NCBI GenBank assembly: GCA_033344875.1
Contig: JAWPMO010000001.1
Span: 124,001 to 188,000, forward strand
DNA: 64,000 bases
Direction of reading: 5' to 3'
Origin: Ilumatobacteraceae bacterium
GTDB lineage: Bacteria; Actinomycetota; Acidimicrobiia; Acidimicrobiales; Ilumatobacteraceae
Part shown: in pieces, positions 25,554 to 35,006 of the stretch
Layout of the letters: every line of letters starts with the position of its first letter
How positions within the stretch are numbered: position 1 is the stretch's first letter
Translations under genes and position numbers: made by a program
Notes under the pieces: generated by a model
The model's input: only the letters and a program-made list of their open reading frames with translations
Databases searched by the model: none
Told to the model about the DNA's origin: nothing

Positions 25554-26002
25554 GTGTCGGGATCGGCGACCGCGCCCCGGAGTTCACGTTGCCGGGTCCC
25601 GGAGGTCGGACGGTCTCACTGTCCGACTACGCGGGCAAGCCGGTCGTGCTGATCTTCTATCCGGGCGACGATTCGCCGGTCTGCACCAAGCAGCTCAACG
25701 CGTACAACGACGGTCTCGACCAGTTCGAGGCGCTCGACGCGCAGATCCTCGGCGTCTCGGCACAGGACGTGGAGAGCAAGGACGCATTCGTGGCGAAGTA
25801 CGGCTACGAGTTCCCGTTGCTGGCCGACACCGACAAGGAGGTCGCGGCCGCGTACGGCACGCTCGGCCCGATCGGGTTCCCCCGACGCAGCACCTTCATC
25901 ATCGACGGCGACGGCGTGATCCGCTACGCCCATCGGGCGATCGCAGGCCTGACGTACCGGCCGGTGAGCGAGCTCATTCAAGAACTCGACAAGCTTCGCT
26001 GA
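25550..26002 (+). CDS. bcp: Peroxiredoxin, BCP/PrxQ type
   Basis: This 150-aa thiol peroxidase reduces hydroperoxides. The peroxidatic Cys is in GDDSPVCTKQLNAYND (about residue 44). No second Cys exists in the protein, so it must work as a 1-Cys enzyme with an external thiol, unlike PrxQ forms with the nearby resolving Cys. FPLLADTDKEVAAAYG and RRSTFIIDGDGVIRYAH are typical. The GTG start overlaps the yebC stop. Confidence 0.9.
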   Translation: MSVGIGDRAPEFTLPGPGGRTVSLSDYAGKPVVLIFYPGDDSPVCTKQLNAYNDGLDQFEALDAQILGVSAQDVESKDAFVAKYGYEFPLLADTDKEVAAAYGTLGPIGFPRRSTFIIDGDGVIRYAHRAIAGLTYRPVSELIQELDKLR

Positions 26003-26018
26003 AACGGCGGACTTGACG

Positions 26019-26047
26019 TTTACTTTGCACAAATCGGGGCATAGCTT
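26019..26047 (+). promoter_or_regulatory. Candidate promoter of the pilin-CBM2 gene
   Basis: TTTACT (26019-26024) and TAGCTT (26042-26047) are separated by 17 bp in an unusually AT-rich patch between bcp and the pilin gene. The match to a sigma-70-type promoter is moderate and untested. Confidence 0.35.
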
Positions 26048-26083
26048 CGTGGTCGCTCGGGATGTGCCGAGTTCCGCTCAAAT

Positions 26084-27301
26084 ATGTCAGGAAAGTGCAA
26101 AGTCGTGTTCGCCTCCCAAGTCTCCCCCCAGAACGTCGAAGCGCCGGGTGTCACCCGTGACGCCGGCCTGTCGTTGATCGAGCTGCTCTGCGTCATCGTG
26201 GTGCTCGGCGTGCTCGCCACCATCGTCGTGTTCTCCGTCGGCGGCACGACCGACCGGGCGGCAGAGGCCGCCCGCGGTGCCGATGAGACCACCCTCGTGA
26301 CCGCGCTCGAGGCGTACCACGTGCAGCACGGGTACTACCCCTCCGAAGAGGTGCTGGTCGGTACCGGCCTGCTGCGTGCCCCGTCCGCTCTGTGGGACGT
26401 CGTCGTGGCCGACGACGCCGACGACTTCACGCTCGTGCCGGTGGACTCCACCGTGCCGACGACGGTCGCCGCCGCGCCGACGAACCTCCCGACCACGGCC
26501 GCGCCGACGACCACGGCCGCGCCGACGACCACGGCCGCGCCGACGACCACGGCCGCGCCGACGACCACGGCCGCGCCGACGACCACGGCTGCTCCGACGA
26601 CCACGGCCGCTCCGACGACCACCGTCACGCCGACGACCACCGTCACGCCGACCACCGTGCCGGCACCGAGCGCGGTGACCTGCTCGTTCGTCGTGTACGA
26701 CGCCTGGGGCAGCGGCGGCAATGCAGCGCTCTCCATCCGCAACGGCGGCGACGCCAAGATCACCACCTGGACGGTCCGTATCGCCCACGGAGGGCGCACG
26801 ATCAACCTGTGGGGAGCATCGGATGCGGGTGTCGACGGCACATACTTCACGGCGAGCGATGCCGGTTGGAACGCGGTCGTCGCTCCGGGCCAGACCGCCC
26901 AGCCGACGGGCGGGTCGGTGTCGGGAGCCGGACTGACGAAAGGTCAGGAACTCGGTTGCACCGTCGTGCCGACGCAGGTCGACACCGGCAAGGTGACGTG
27001 TTCGTTCACGGTCACCGGCACGCCCTGGCCGACCGGCGCGAACGCCACCCTCACGATCGCCAACGATTCGTCGGCCAGGATCACCAACTGGACCGTCGCG
27101 ATCGCGACCTCGGCGAAGCGGGCGATCAGCGTGCGCAACGCCTCGACCACCGTCGACGCCACGTCGGTGACGGCATCGAGCCTGTCGTGGAACGGCGTCG
27201 TCGAAGCCGGCACGTCCGCCACGCCGGCCAGCGGTTCGATCTCCGGTCCGGGGATCATGGCCGGCGAGTCGATCGACTGCGTCGTCGTCAGCGTCGGCTG
27301 A
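26084..27301 (+). CDS. Type IV prepilin-like protein carrying two CBM2-like domains
   Basis: The 405-aa protein starts with a prepilin leader: Gly28 before LSLIELLCVIVVLGVLATIVV, with Glu at mature position 5 and a long N-terminal helix. A short pilin-like region (to about 125) is followed by a TTAAPT-type linker (about 128-195). Two related domains of about 100 residues follow (200-300 and 305-405). Each begins VTCSF, has an I-T-x-W-T-V strand (KITTWTVRIA; RITNWTVAIA) and a WN...V.PG or WNGVVEAG segment, and ends with a second Cys (LGCTVV; IDCVVV). This is the pattern of family 2 carbohydrate-binding modules with a terminal disulfide. A prepilin peptidase would cleave after Gly28. An alternative start at GTG 26105 has the better Shine-Dalgarno (AGGAAAG). 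Confidence 0.75.
   Translation: MSGKCKVVFASQVSPQNVEAPGVTRDAGLSLIELLCVIVVLGVLATIVVFSVGGTTDRAAEAARGADETTLVTALEAYHVQHGYYPSEEVLVGTGLLRAPSALWDVVVADDADDFTLVPVDSTVPTTVAAAPTNLPTTAAPTTTAAPTTTAAPTTTAAPTTTAAPTTTAAPTTTAAPTTTVTPTTTVTPTTVPAPSAVTCSFVVYDAWGSGGNAALSIRNGGDAKITTWTVRIAHGGRTINLWGASDAGVDGTYFTASDAGWNAVVAPGQTAQPTGGSVSGAGLTKGQELGCTVVPTQVDTGKVTCSFTVTGTPWPTGANATLTIANDSSARITNWTVAIATSAKRAISVRNASTTVDATSVTASSLSWNGVVEAGTSATPASGSISGPGIMAGESIDCVVVSVG
26493..26650 (+). repeat. 18-bp tandem repeat encoding the AAPTTT linker
   Basis: Copies of ACCACGGCCGCGCCGACG, nearly exact at first and diverging to GTCACGCCG variants at the end, encode the Thr/Pro/Ala linker of the pilin-CBM2 protein. Such arrays change length by replication slippage, so the linker length may vary between strains. 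Confidence 0.85.
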
Positions 27302-27349
27302 ACCGGCCGCGTCCGCGACGAGCGGCGTGTGACCGGCCACACTGGTCGG

Positions 27350-28060
27350 ATGGTCATCGACATCATCGACCACCCCGATCCGGAGCGTGCGGCCGAACCG
27401 GCCGCCACCGTGGTCCTCCTGCGTGACGGGCCGGCCGAGGAACTCGAGGTCCTGATGATCCATCGGGGCATCGACACGGCGTTCGGTGGCTTGTGGGCGT
27501 TCCCGGGCGGGGTGATCGAGGCGCACGACGTGCCGGCCGACACCGCCCCCGACCCGCTTCCGGCCGCTCGGCAGGCGGCGGTGCGTGAAGCGCACGAGGA
27601 GCTCGGGTTGGTCGTCGATCCCTCGTCGCTCGTCTACTGGAGTCACTGGCTGCCGCCGGACGATACGCGCCGTCGATTCTCGACCTGGTTCTTCGTGGCC
27701 CCGGCCGACGCGTCGCATGGTGACGAGCACATCACGGTCGAGGAGGGCGAGGTGCTCGACCACCGATGGATCGCCCCCGCCAACGCGCTCCGGATGCAGG
27801 CGAGCGGCGACGCGTTGGTCGCACCACCGACGTTCGTGACACTCGAACAGCTCGTCCGGTACGGCGACGTGGTCTCGGTGCTCGCCGCCGTCGAGCCGGC
27901 CCACTTCGCCACCGAGATCGTCGTCGCCCCCGACGGGGCCCGGATCTGCCTGTGGGAGGGCGATGCCGGATATGGCATCGGCGACCCGATGGTGCAGGGG
28001 CCACGTCGCCGACTCGTGATGGACGAGGACGCCGGGTGGCGCTACCTCGTCCACGGCTGA
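27350..28060 (+). CDS. NUDIX hydrolase
   Basis: This 236-aa protein carries a NUDIX box in spread form: GGVIEAHD, then AAVREAHEELGLVV with the metal-binding REAHEE core. The 23-residue insert between the Gly-Gly strand and the helix and the later WIAPANAL segment resemble the NUDT19/CoA-diphosphatase-like branch. The specific nucleotide substrate cannot be told. The start at 27350 is preferred because CACACT (27338-27343) sits 6 nt upstream as a leaderless -10. Confidence 0.88.
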   Translation: MVIDIIDHPDPERAAEPAATVVLLRDGPAEELEVLMIHRGIDTAFGGLWAFPGGVIEAHDVPADTAPDPLPAARQAAVREAHEELGLVVDPSSLVYWSHWLPPDDTRRRFSTWFFVAPADASHGDEHITVEEGEVLDHRWIAPANALRMQASGDALVAPPTFVTLEQLVRYGDVVSVLAAVEPAHFATEIVVAPDGARICLWEGDAGYGIGDPMVQGPRRRLVMDEDAGWRYLVHG

Positions 28061-28072
28061 CAGGCTGCGCAG

Positions 28073-28432
28073 ATGTCGGTGCTGTCGATCGGATCGTACG
28101 TGTCCGTCGGGTCGATCGACTCGGCGGCTGCCGTGGGGTCGATCATGTCGGTGGGGTCGGCAGGTTCCATCGCGTCGGTGGCGTCCGCAGGTTCCCTGCT
28201 CTCGATCGGGTCGGCAGGATCGGTCCTGTCGCTGGGGTCGGCGGGCTCGCTGCTCTCGATCGGCTCGGCCGGCTCGATCCTGAGCTATCGCAGCAGCGAA
28301 GCCATCCTGCACTGGAACGGGCGCCGGATGAACGCATCGCAGATGCTTCGCCACATCGCCGCCATCGCGGCGGTGGGGATGTTCGCCGCCTCGGTCGGGG
28401 CTACAGGCGTCGGACGGCTCAAGCGACGCTGA
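28073..28432 (+). CDS. Ser/Gly-repeat protein (SAGSLLSIG repeats) with membrane helix
   Basis: The 119-aa product is built from a nine-residue repeat of the form SAGSxLSxG (about five good copies, residues 29-73, after looser ones), with every repeat alternating small polar and hydrophobic residues. A basic segment (RRMNASQMLRH) and one hydrophobic helix (IAAIAAVGMFAASVGATGVG) end the protein. There is no signal peptide. The regular spacing suggests a narrow solenoid or stacked sheet tethered to the membrane. Similar low-complexity proteins occur in actinobacteria without known function. It starts 12 nt after the NUDIX gene and is probably co-transcribed. Confidence 0.6.
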   Translation: MSVLSIGSYVSVGSIDSAAAVGSIMSVGSAGSIASVASAGSLLSIGSAGSVLSLGSAGSLLSIGSAGSILSYRSSEAILHWNGRRMNASQMLRHIAAIAAVGMFAASVGATGVGRLKRR

Positions 28433-28483
28433 GCGTCGGCCGGCGGCAAGCGCGGACGACGAGCTGACAGGTGTGGTGCTGCG

Positions 28484-29521
28484 TCACATCAGGAGCGGGA
28501 CGACCACGGCATATGCAGCGACGAGGATGATTCCCTCCCGGCGGCTGACGACGTAGCTGCTGCGCATCGCGAGCGCGGCGAGACACGCGACAGCGATCGA
28601 TGCGATCACCGCGACCGCCGTGAGCGATTGGTTGTCGATCCGCGGACCACCGATCAGCCCGACGACGCCTCCGGCGACCAGGGCGTTGAACAGGTTCGAG
28701 CCGAGGAGATTGCCGACGATCAGGTCGGTCTCCGAACGGCGCGCCGACTGGACGACCGTCACGAGCTCCGGCAGCGATGTGCCGACTGCGACGAGCGTTG
28801 CGCCGACGAAGCCACCCGACAGTCCGGCACGGTCGGCCAGGTCGATCGCTCCCCAGAGCAGCAGCTGGGCGGCCCCGAGCGTCCCTGCGAGCCCGATCAC
28901 GAGCCGACCGGTCTCGCGGGCCAGGCGGTGTTCCGTCGTGTCCGAGAACTCGATCACGTCCGTTCCCAGCGGGTCGTCAGTGCTGGTCCGGATGACCACC
29001 ACGAGTACTGCCACCATCGCCGCCAGCAGCCCGACGCCTGCGATCCGTCCGATGCCGCCACCCTGCACGGCGAGACCGAACCCGACGGTCGCCGCCACGA
29101 CCAGCATCGCCTCGCGTCGGACCGTTCTGGAATCGACGGCGAGGGGCACGAGGAGTGCGCCGACACCGAGCAGGAGTGACAGGTTGGCGATGTTCGAGCC
29201 GACGATGTTGCCGATCGCCACTTCGGGTTCGTCGCCCACCACGGCGAGAACGGAGACGAGGAGTTCGGGAGCGCTCGTTCCGAATCCGACGACGACGATG
29301 CCGACGACGAGGGCCGGTACCTGCTTGATCAGGGCGACACGTGCCGCCCCGATCACGAACTGATCGGCAGCGACGGCGAGAACACCTGCCCCGATGAACA
29401 GGGCAGCTAGAGCGGTGAACACGATGAACCTTTCGACTCCGGACGATTCCGGTGGCGGGAATCTATCGACCGATCGCCCGGCTGCGTGTGCCGTCGGGCG
29501 TTCGGCGACCCGGTCGGTCAC
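28484..29521 (-). CDS. Sodium/calcium exchanger family antiporter
   Basis: This 345-aa integral membrane protein belongs to the CaCA superfamily (YrbG type). The two inverted alpha-repeats are clear: VGFGTSAPELLVSVLA with GNIVGSNIANLSLLLG in the first half, and AVGTSLPELVTVVQSA with GNLLGSNLFNALVAGG in the second. About ten helices are predicted. It exchanges a divalent cation for sodium or protons. The GTG start at 29521 gives a 27-residue soluble leader; no better start is visible. It follows proS by 18 nt on the same strand. Confidence 0.9.
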   Translation of the reverse strand: MTDRVAERPTAHAAGRSVDRFPPPESSGVERFIVFTALAALFIGAGVLAVAADQFVIGAARVALIKQVPALVVGIVVVGFGTSAPELLVSVLAVVGDEPEVAIGNIVGSNIANLSLLLGVGALLVPLAVDSRTVRREAMLVVAATVGFGLAVQGGGIGRIAGVGLLAAMVAVLVVVIRTSTDDPLGTDVIEFSDTTEHRLARETGRLVIGLAGTLGAAQLLLWGAIDLADRAGLSGGFVGATLVAVGTSLPELVTVVQSARRSETDLIVGNLLGSNLFNALVAGGVVGLIGGPRIDNQSLTAVAVIASIAVACLAALAMRSSYVVSRREGIILVAAYAVVVPLLM

Positions 29522-29539
29522 CGCCGGGGAGCGGAGCGG

Positions 29540-31294
29540 TCAGTCGTCCGACGTGAGCTGGGCGACGACGTCGCCGACCGGCACGTCGGACCGTTCGCCG
29601 GAGCGACGGTCCTTGACTTCGACGAGGCCGTCGGTGATTCCGCGGCCGACGACGACGATCGTGGGGACGCCGATCAGCTCGGCGTCCTTGAACCGCACGC
29701 CGGGCGAGACCCCTTCACGGTCGTCGAACAGCACCCGGAGGCCGGCGGCTTCCATCGCCGTGGCGAGCTCTTCGGCGGCGGGCCGTTGCGGGCCGCCCTC
29801 CTTGCCGGCGATCACGAGATGGACGTCGGCGGGGGAGACCTCGCGCGGCCAGATCAGGCCGATGTCGTCGTGGTTGGCCTCGGCCAGCGCGGCGACCGCG
29901 CGTGACACACCGATCCCGTACGAACCCATGGTGGGCGTGACCCGCTTGCCGGCTTCGTCCTGCACCTGCAGGCCGAGCGCCTCTGAGTACTTGCGACCGA
30001 GCTGGAAGATGTGGCCCATCTCGATGCCGCGAGCGATCTCGACGTCGCCGCCACAGTTGGGGCAGACATCGCCTGCCTGCACCTCGGCCGCCTCGATGAC
30101 GCCGTCCGCGGTGAAGTCGCGTCCATACGTCAGGTCGATCACGTGTTTGCCGGGCTCGTTGGCGCCGGTCACCCAACGGGTGCCGTCGACGATTCGAGGG
30201 TCGACGAGGAGCCGAATGCCCGACGCGCTGTCGCTACCGAGAGCTCCCGGGCCGATGTAGCCCTTGACCAGGGCGGCGTTCTTGGCGAAGTCGGCTTCGT
30301 CGAACGCTTCGATCTCGGCCGGCTCGACCTGGGCGCCGAGACGCTTGAGGTCGACCTCGCGGTCGCCGGGGACGCCGATCGCCACCGGTTCGGTGGTGCC
30401 GTCGGGGTGGCGGAGTTTCACGATGACGTTCTTCATCGTGTCGGCGGCGGTCCACGCACCTTCTGGCCGCGCGAACTCCGCGTGTGCGTTGAGGTGGTCG
30501 ACGAGCGTCTGGATGGTCGGGGTGTTCGGGGTGTCGACGACCGTGGCCGGGCGGGCGTCGTCGAACGGCACGGTGTCGGGCACGGGCACCCGGACGGCTT
30601 CGACGTTGGCGGCGTAGTCGCAGGCGGTGCATCGCACGTACGAGTCTTCGCCGACCTCGGCCGGAGCGAGGAACTCTTCGGACGCCGAGCCACCCATCGC
30701 CCCTGACATCGCGGAAACGATCACGATCGGCAGCCCGAGTCGCTCGAAGGTCTTGATGTAGGCGTCGCGGTGGGCCTGGTACGAGTTCGTGAACGACTCG
30801 TCGTCGATGTCGAAGCTGTACGAGTCTTTCATCACGAACTCGCGGCCGCGCAGCAGGCCGGCGCGGGGCCGGGCCTCGTCGCGGTACTTGGTCTGGATCT
30901 GGTAGATCGACAGCGGCAGGTCCTTGTACGACGCGATCAGATCCTTCACGACGAGCGTGAACATCTCTTCGTGCGTCGGGGCGAGCAGGAAGTCGTTGCC
31001 GTGGCGGTCTTGGAGGCGGAACAGGTTGTCGCCGTAGTCCTCGTACCGGTTGGTGGCCTCGTACGGTTCCTTGGGGAGCAGCGCGGGGAAGTGGACCTCC
31101 TGGAACCCGGCCGCGTCCATCTCTTCACGGACGATGCGCTCGACGTTGCGGAACACGATCCAGCCGAGCGGCAACCACGTGAACCCGCCGGGTGCTGCCC
31201 GACGGATGTAGCCCGCACGAACGAGGAGCCGGTGCGATGGCACCTCGGCGTCGGAGGGATCGTCACGCAGCGTCTTGAGGAACAGTTTCGACAT
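29540..31294 (-). CDS. proS: Prolyl-tRNA synthetase (bacterial type with editing domain)
   Basis: ProS charges tRNA-Pro. The 584-aa length is normal for the bacterial form. Class II motifs are visible: [19 protein letters not shown], motif 2 [22 protein letters not shown] and motif 3 [14 protein letters not shown]. The INS editing domain occupies about residues 225-400. The start [13 protein letters not shown] at 31294 matches the family; the frame runs further upstream without support. The gene begins a unit with the antiporter. Confidence 0.96.
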   Translation of the reverse strand: MSKLFLKTLRDDPSDAEVPSHRLLVRAGYIRRAAPGGFTWLPLGWIVFRNVERIVREEMDAAGFQEVHFPALLPKEPYEATNRYEDYGDNLFRLQDRHGNDFLLAPTHEEMFTLVVKDLIASYKDLPLSIYQIQTKYRDEARPRAGLLRGREFVMKDSYSFDIDDESFTNSYQAHRDAYIKTFERLGLPIVIVSAMSGAMGGSASEEFLAPAEVGEDSYVRCTACDYAANVEAVRVPVPDTVPFDDARPATVVDTPNTPTIQTLVDHLNAHAEFARPEGAWTAADTMKNVIVKLRHPDGTTEPVAIGVPGDREVDLKRLGAQVEPAEIEAFDEADFAKNAALVKGYIGPGALGSDSASGIRLLVDPRIVDGTRWVTGANEPGKHVIDLTYGRDFTADGVIEAAEVQAGDVCPNCGGDVEIARGIEMGHIFQLGRKYSEALGLQVQDEAGKRVTPTMGSYGIGVSRAVAALAEANHDDIGLIWPREVSPADVHLVIAGKEGGPQRPAAEELATAMEAAGLRVLFDDREGVSPGVRFKDAELIGVPTIVVVGRGITDGLVEVKDRRSGERSDVPVGDVVAQLTSDD

Positions 31295-31380
31295 CCGGAG
31301 CACGCAGCGACGATACCCGTCATCACCCCGGCGCAGGGTGGGCGTTCGGCGAGGATCGATTGATTCGTCGGCGGCGCGCA

Positions 31381-32646
31381 TCACGCAGCGGTTCTTCGCG
31401 TGTGTGCTCGGGCCCGGGTGTGTTCGGCGAGGTCGGGTCGGGTTCGGCCGAACACCGTGCCATCGGGTTGGTGGATGATCAGCGTTCGGTCGGGTTCGAG
31501 CACGAGCGACCACCCCACCTCGTGCACCACGTGGTGGTGCCGGGAACAGATGGGGATCAGGTTGAGCAGATCGGTCGGGCCGCCGTGCTCCCATGGCGTG
31601 ATGTGGTGGATCTCGCAGCGGTCGAACACGACGTCGCAGCCGTGGAAGGCGCAGGTCCGGTACATCGCCCTCAGGGCCCGGCGCTGCTTGCGATTGGCGA
31701 AGCGAACCGTGTCGCCGGCGTCGAGCGCGTTGCCGTCGGTGTCGACGATGATCGGTGTGACCCGGCCGCTGCAGAGCAGGCGCAGGATCGAGGCGGGTGG
31801 CAACTCGAGCCCGTCGCCGGTCTCGCAGGCCGAGTGGTCGTTCAATTCGCCGGTCGTCACGGTGCGTTCGTCGACGATCACCGTGATGTCGGCCTCGAGC
31901 GGGCGCACCGCCTGATGTCCACCGGCCACGAGACAGCCGAGCGCTTCGGCGGCGACCCGATTGCGATCGACAGCCCGATCGACGAATGCCGGATCGCCGT
32001 TGCGTTCGCCCTCGGCGATCATCGCTGCCACCTGTCGGTCGACGGCACCGAAGACCTGGTTCGCCAACTCGGGGTGGAAGGCGAACCGCCCCTCGACCAT
32101 GCCCGTCGCTCCGTTCAGCTTGCGGGAGAGGTACGTCTCACGACGTTGACGCGTGTTGCGCTCGACGCCGTTGTCACGCTCGATCCGCCTGGCGCGGTCA
32201 CGGACGTGCCGACCGAAGCGCTCCGGCGACATCGACGCCGCTGCGCCGAGCAGATCGGAGGTCTCGCCGAGGAGTGATGCCTTGACCTCGTCGTCGAGCC
32301 GGGCGGTGGCATTGGCGAGTGCGTCGACGTGCTCGGCACCGATCGCGCCGTCGGCGAGCGCATCGCCGAATGAGGGTGCCTCGTCGAGCGTCTTCGAGCG
32401 GCGTTCCTTGCGTTTGCCCTCCGCTGCCGACACGCCGCCGCAGCGGGTGTGCAGGTCGGCCGCCGGAGCGGCGCCGGCGGAATCGTGGAGCACGGTCATG
32501 CGCGAGGTGATGCGGGCCTCGGCGGCGTCGAGCCAGCCGCGTGCGAGGCGGACGTCTCGGAGCAGATCGGCGCATCGGGCCGAGTCGGCCGCGGTGACAT
32601 CGCCGTCGATTGCCTTGATCGCAGTGATCACCCCGTCCCGATTCAT
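31381..32646 (-). CDS. DUF222-HNH endonuclease domain protein
   Basis: The 421-aa protein pairs the long helical DUF222/13E12-type region (about residues 1-300) with a C-terminal HNH motif: [32 protein letters not shown], then [10 protein letters not shown]. This family is abundant and multi-copy in actinobacteria and is often linked to mobile DNA, but individual roles are mostly unknown. HNH catalytic His and both Cys pairs are present, so it may be an active metal-dependent nuclease. The ATG follows GGGGGC. No inverted repeats or target duplications are seen around it. Confidence 0.88.
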   Translation of the reverse strand: MNRDGVITAIKAIDGDVTAADSARCADLLRDVRLARGWLDAAEARITSRMTVLHDSAGAAPAADLHTRCGGVSAAEGKRKERRSKTLDEAPSFGDALADGAIGAEHVDALANATARLDDEVKASLLGETSDLLGAAASMSPERFGRHVRDRARRIERDNGVERNTRQRRETYLSRKLNGATGMVEGRFAFHPELANQVFGAVDRQVAAMIAEGERNGDPAFVDRAVDRNRVAAEALGCLVAGGHQAVRPLEADITVIVDERTVTTGELNDHSACETGDGLELPPASILRLLCSGRVTPIIVDTDGNALDAGDTVRFANRKQRRALRAMYRTCAFHGCDVVFDRCEIHHITPWEHGGPTDLLNLIPICSRHHHVVHEVGWSLVLEPDRTLIIHQPDGTVFGRTRPDLAEHTRARAHTRRTAA

Positions 32647-32870
32647 GCCCCCATCATGCGCATGAGGGTGTCACAGGGAACCGGCCGCCGAGGTACACCT
32701 GGACGTCGTCTCCCAAGATCTGCTCGTGGGTGGACAACACGACGACCGAGCCGTCCGGGCGGATCACCACCTGGGAGGTCGGGCTCGAGAACTGGTCGCC
32801 CAACCGGCACCGGCGAGCCGCGCTCCCGGAACCCGCGGACGGTGCGAACCCCGACGCCTATGGTGTCGGT

Positions 32871-33752
32871 GTGACGACGCCGACTCGGTACCTGGACGAT
32901 GGCGACAGCGCTCGCTGGCTCGACTTCGAACTCCGGGATGACGACATCATCATCAGCACCCGTTCCAAGTCCGGTACCACCTGGGTTCAGATGATCTGTG
33001 CGCTGCTGATCTTCGACTCGCCGGATCTCCCGCGGCCGCTTCCGGAGCTGTCCCCGTGGCTCGACTGGCTCGTCCTCCCGAAAGACGAGCTCTTCGAGGA
33101 CCTCGGGGCGCAGACGCACCGCCGGTTCATCAAGACGCACACACCGCTCGACGGGCTGCCGCACGACGATCGAGTCACGTACATCGTCGTCGCCCGGCAC
33201 CCGCTCGACGCCATCGCGTCGCTGTATCACCAGATCCTCAACATCAATCGCGAGCGCCTCGCCGAGCTCATCGGAAAACCGGACCTCGCCCAACCCAGAC
33301 CTCTGCCGCCGCTCGATGAATGGCTCGCCGAATGGATCGAATCGGAAGAAACCGCACAGGAGGACCTCGACTCGTTCGGCGGGATGTTCCACCACCTCAC
33401 CGATGCGTGGAGTCGACGAGGCGAACCCAACGTCGTGCTCGTGCACTACGCCGACCTGCTGCACGACCTCAGCGATGAGATGAAGCGGATCGCCGGCCTG
33501 CTCGAGATCGATGTCACCGACGAGCGAGTCGACGAACTCGCAGAAGCAGCGACGTTCGGGTCGATGCAAGCGAACGGCGACATGCTCGTGCCCGACCCTG
33601 CAGCCGTGCTCACGGACAAGAGCCGCTTCTTCCGTTCCGGCCGATCCGGGGCCGGCAGCGACATCCTCGATCCCGACACGCTCGCCGCATACCTCGCCCG
33701 GGCATCGCGCTCGGCGCCACCCGACCTCCTCACCTGGCTCCACCGCGGCTGA
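32871..33752 (+). CDS. Sulfotransferase
   Basis: The 293-aa protein resembles cytosolic PAPS-dependent sulfotransferases. The 5'-phosphosulfate loop is RSKSGTTWVQMI (about residue 27), the catalytic His is probably in RRFIKTHTPLDGLP, and the 3'-phosphate site is YIVVARHPLDAIASLYH with the later LVHYADLLHDL. The GTG at 32871 is chosen because TATGGT (32859-32864) lies 6 nt before it and homology starts here; an upstream in-frame start at 32730 would add 47 residues of unlikely composition. The acceptor molecule is unknown. Confidence 0.85.
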   Translation: MTTPTRYLDDGDSARWLDFELRDDDIIISTRSKSGTTWVQMICALLIFDSPDLPRPLPELSPWLDWLVLPKDELFEDLGAQTHRRFIKTHTPLDGLPHDDRVTYIVVARHPLDAIASLYHQILNINRERLAELIGKPDLAQPRPLPPLDEWLAEWIESEETAQEDLDSFGGMFHHLTDAWSRRGEPNVVLVHYADLLHDLSDEMKRIAGLLEIDVTDERVDELAEAATFGSMQANGDMLVPDPAAVLTDKSRFFRSGRSGAGSDILDPDTLAAYLARASRSAPPDLLTWLHRG

Positions 33753-33798
33753 CCACCGTCCCCTCGACACCGAGGCGCGGCGAGCGAAGCCGGCAAAC

Positions 33799-34674
33799 TC
33801 AGCGCAACTGCGCGAGCGCCTGTTCGTGGACATCGAGATCGCGTGGCTCACCGTCGGCCCACGGCGATCCGTACACGATCAGGTCGTCGAACCCCAGCTC
33901 GGTCGCACGCTCGGCGGCGTCGAGGAAGCTGCCCACACTTGCCGTCGGGTGCACCCGACCGAAGCCGAGCAACACCGAGCGCCGAACGCTCGCCGGGTCG
34001 CGGCCCTGCCGGTCACACGCCTCGCCGAAGCCTTCGACCTGACGGCCGAGGAGTTGCCAGAAGTCGTCGCCGTCGAGGTCGGCGGTCCCGGGCCCGCCAT
34101 ACGTGTTCCAGGTGTCGGCATGGGCCGCTGCCAGCGCGAGCGATCGTGGACCGTGACCGGCGAGGACCAGCTCGGGCCGTTCGACGCCGTCGGGCCGCGC
34201 CGTCGTCTGGAGCCCACCGAAGGCCGTCGCGTCACCCTGCCAGTCGGTGGCACCGTCGAGGACCTCCAGGTATCCCCGAACCACATCGGCGAACCGGGTC
34301 GAGGACTCACCGACGGAATCGCTGACGCCACGATCGGCCTCGACACAGAACGGCGCCCCCATGCCGACACCGAGGACGAGTCGACCGGCACTGATGTCTT
34401 GCACCGTCATGGCCACCCGAGCCAACGACACCGGGGAACGGAACGCCGACGAGGCGACCAGCGTCCCCAACATGATCCGATCGGTGACCGCAGCGGCCGC
34501 CGTGAGCGTGGTGAAGGCCTCGCCCAACCACGACCCCGGGAACGTCGGATGGGTGAGATGATCCGCCGTGTACACGACGTCGTACCCCACCTCCTCCGCC
34601 CACCGGTACCCAGGCGCCTGCGCACTCCAGGGCCCAACGGGCGACAGGAGCAGACCGAGACGGCTGAGACTCAT
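33799..34674 (-). CDS. LLM-class (luciferase-like) flavin-dependent oxidoreductase
   Basis: This 291-aa TIM-barrel enzyme of the bacterial luciferase/F420 family shows LGLLLSPVGPW, YTADHLTHP, DRIMLGTLVASSAFRSPVSLARVAMTVQDISAGRLVLGVGMG and the C-terminal ATELGFDDLIVYG. The VQDISAGRLVLGVG motif is characteristic. Whether it uses FMN or F420 cannot be decided, though F420 is common in this lineage. The start overlaps the stop of a short upstream frame (ATGA at 34674-34671). Confidence 0.88.
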   Translation of the reverse strand: MSLSRLGLLLSPVGPWSAQAPGYRWAEEVGYDVVYTADHLTHPTFPGSWLGEAFTTLTAAAAVTDRIMLGTLVASSAFRSPVSLARVAMTVQDISAGRLVLGVGMGAPFCVEADRGVSDSVGESSTRFADVVRGYLEVLDGATDWQGDATAFGGLQTTARPDGVERPELVLAGHGPRSLALAAAHADTWNTYGGPGTADLDGDDFWQLLGRQVEGFGEACDRQGRDPASVRRSVLLGFGRVHPTASVGSFLDAAERATELGFDDLIVYGSPWADGEPRDLDVHEQALAQLR

Positions 34675-34778
34675 GGATGGATGTTGCCATGCCGCTGCAG
34701 CAGGGTAGGTATGTCGACGACTTTCGACACAGCCGACCGCAACGCCTCCAGACGGGCCCCGAACTCGTGATCGGCCAT
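34671..34778 (-). CDS. Possible 35-aa small protein coupled to the LLM oxidoreductase
   Basis: An ATG at 34778 opens a 35-codon frame beginning MADHEFGARLEALRS and ending QRHGNIHP. Its TGA overlaps the ATG of the oxidoreductase as ATGA, a layout typical of coupled genes. The peptide looks like one amphipathic helix and resembles nothing I know. A leader or small subunit is possible; chance is also possible. Confidence 0.3.
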   Translation of the reverse strand: MADHEFGARLEALRSAVSKVVDIPTLLQRHGNIHP

Positions 34779-35006
34779 GCATGAGGTCGTCGGCCGAGGT
34801 GCTGCCGTCTCGCTGCCGCACGTGTCGGGTACCCGACTCGGGCGGGGCTGCGGTCTCACGGTGATCGAGATGTGCGCCGACACCAGGGTGCGTTTCGTCC
34901 AGGCCGACAGTGCCGGGGTGCCTGCTACGTTGCGTTTCGTGCGGATCGCCGACCCACGCCGCCGTTGCTCGCACTCCGATCGCGACGCCGGTGACCGAGT
35001 GGCACG
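34675..35006. other. Intergenic gap between divergent genes
   Basis: Apart from the possible 35-codon frame at its left end, this 332-bp divergent region shows no supported gene, RNA or strong hairpin. It should hold the promoters for both flanking genes, but no convincing -35/-10 pair was seen. Confidence 0.5.

Noticed and set aside
31381-32646. DUF222-HNH gene as part of an intron or mobile element
   Set aside because: No flanking repeats, intron structure or interrupted host gene are visible; such genes are common single chromosomal copies in this lineage.
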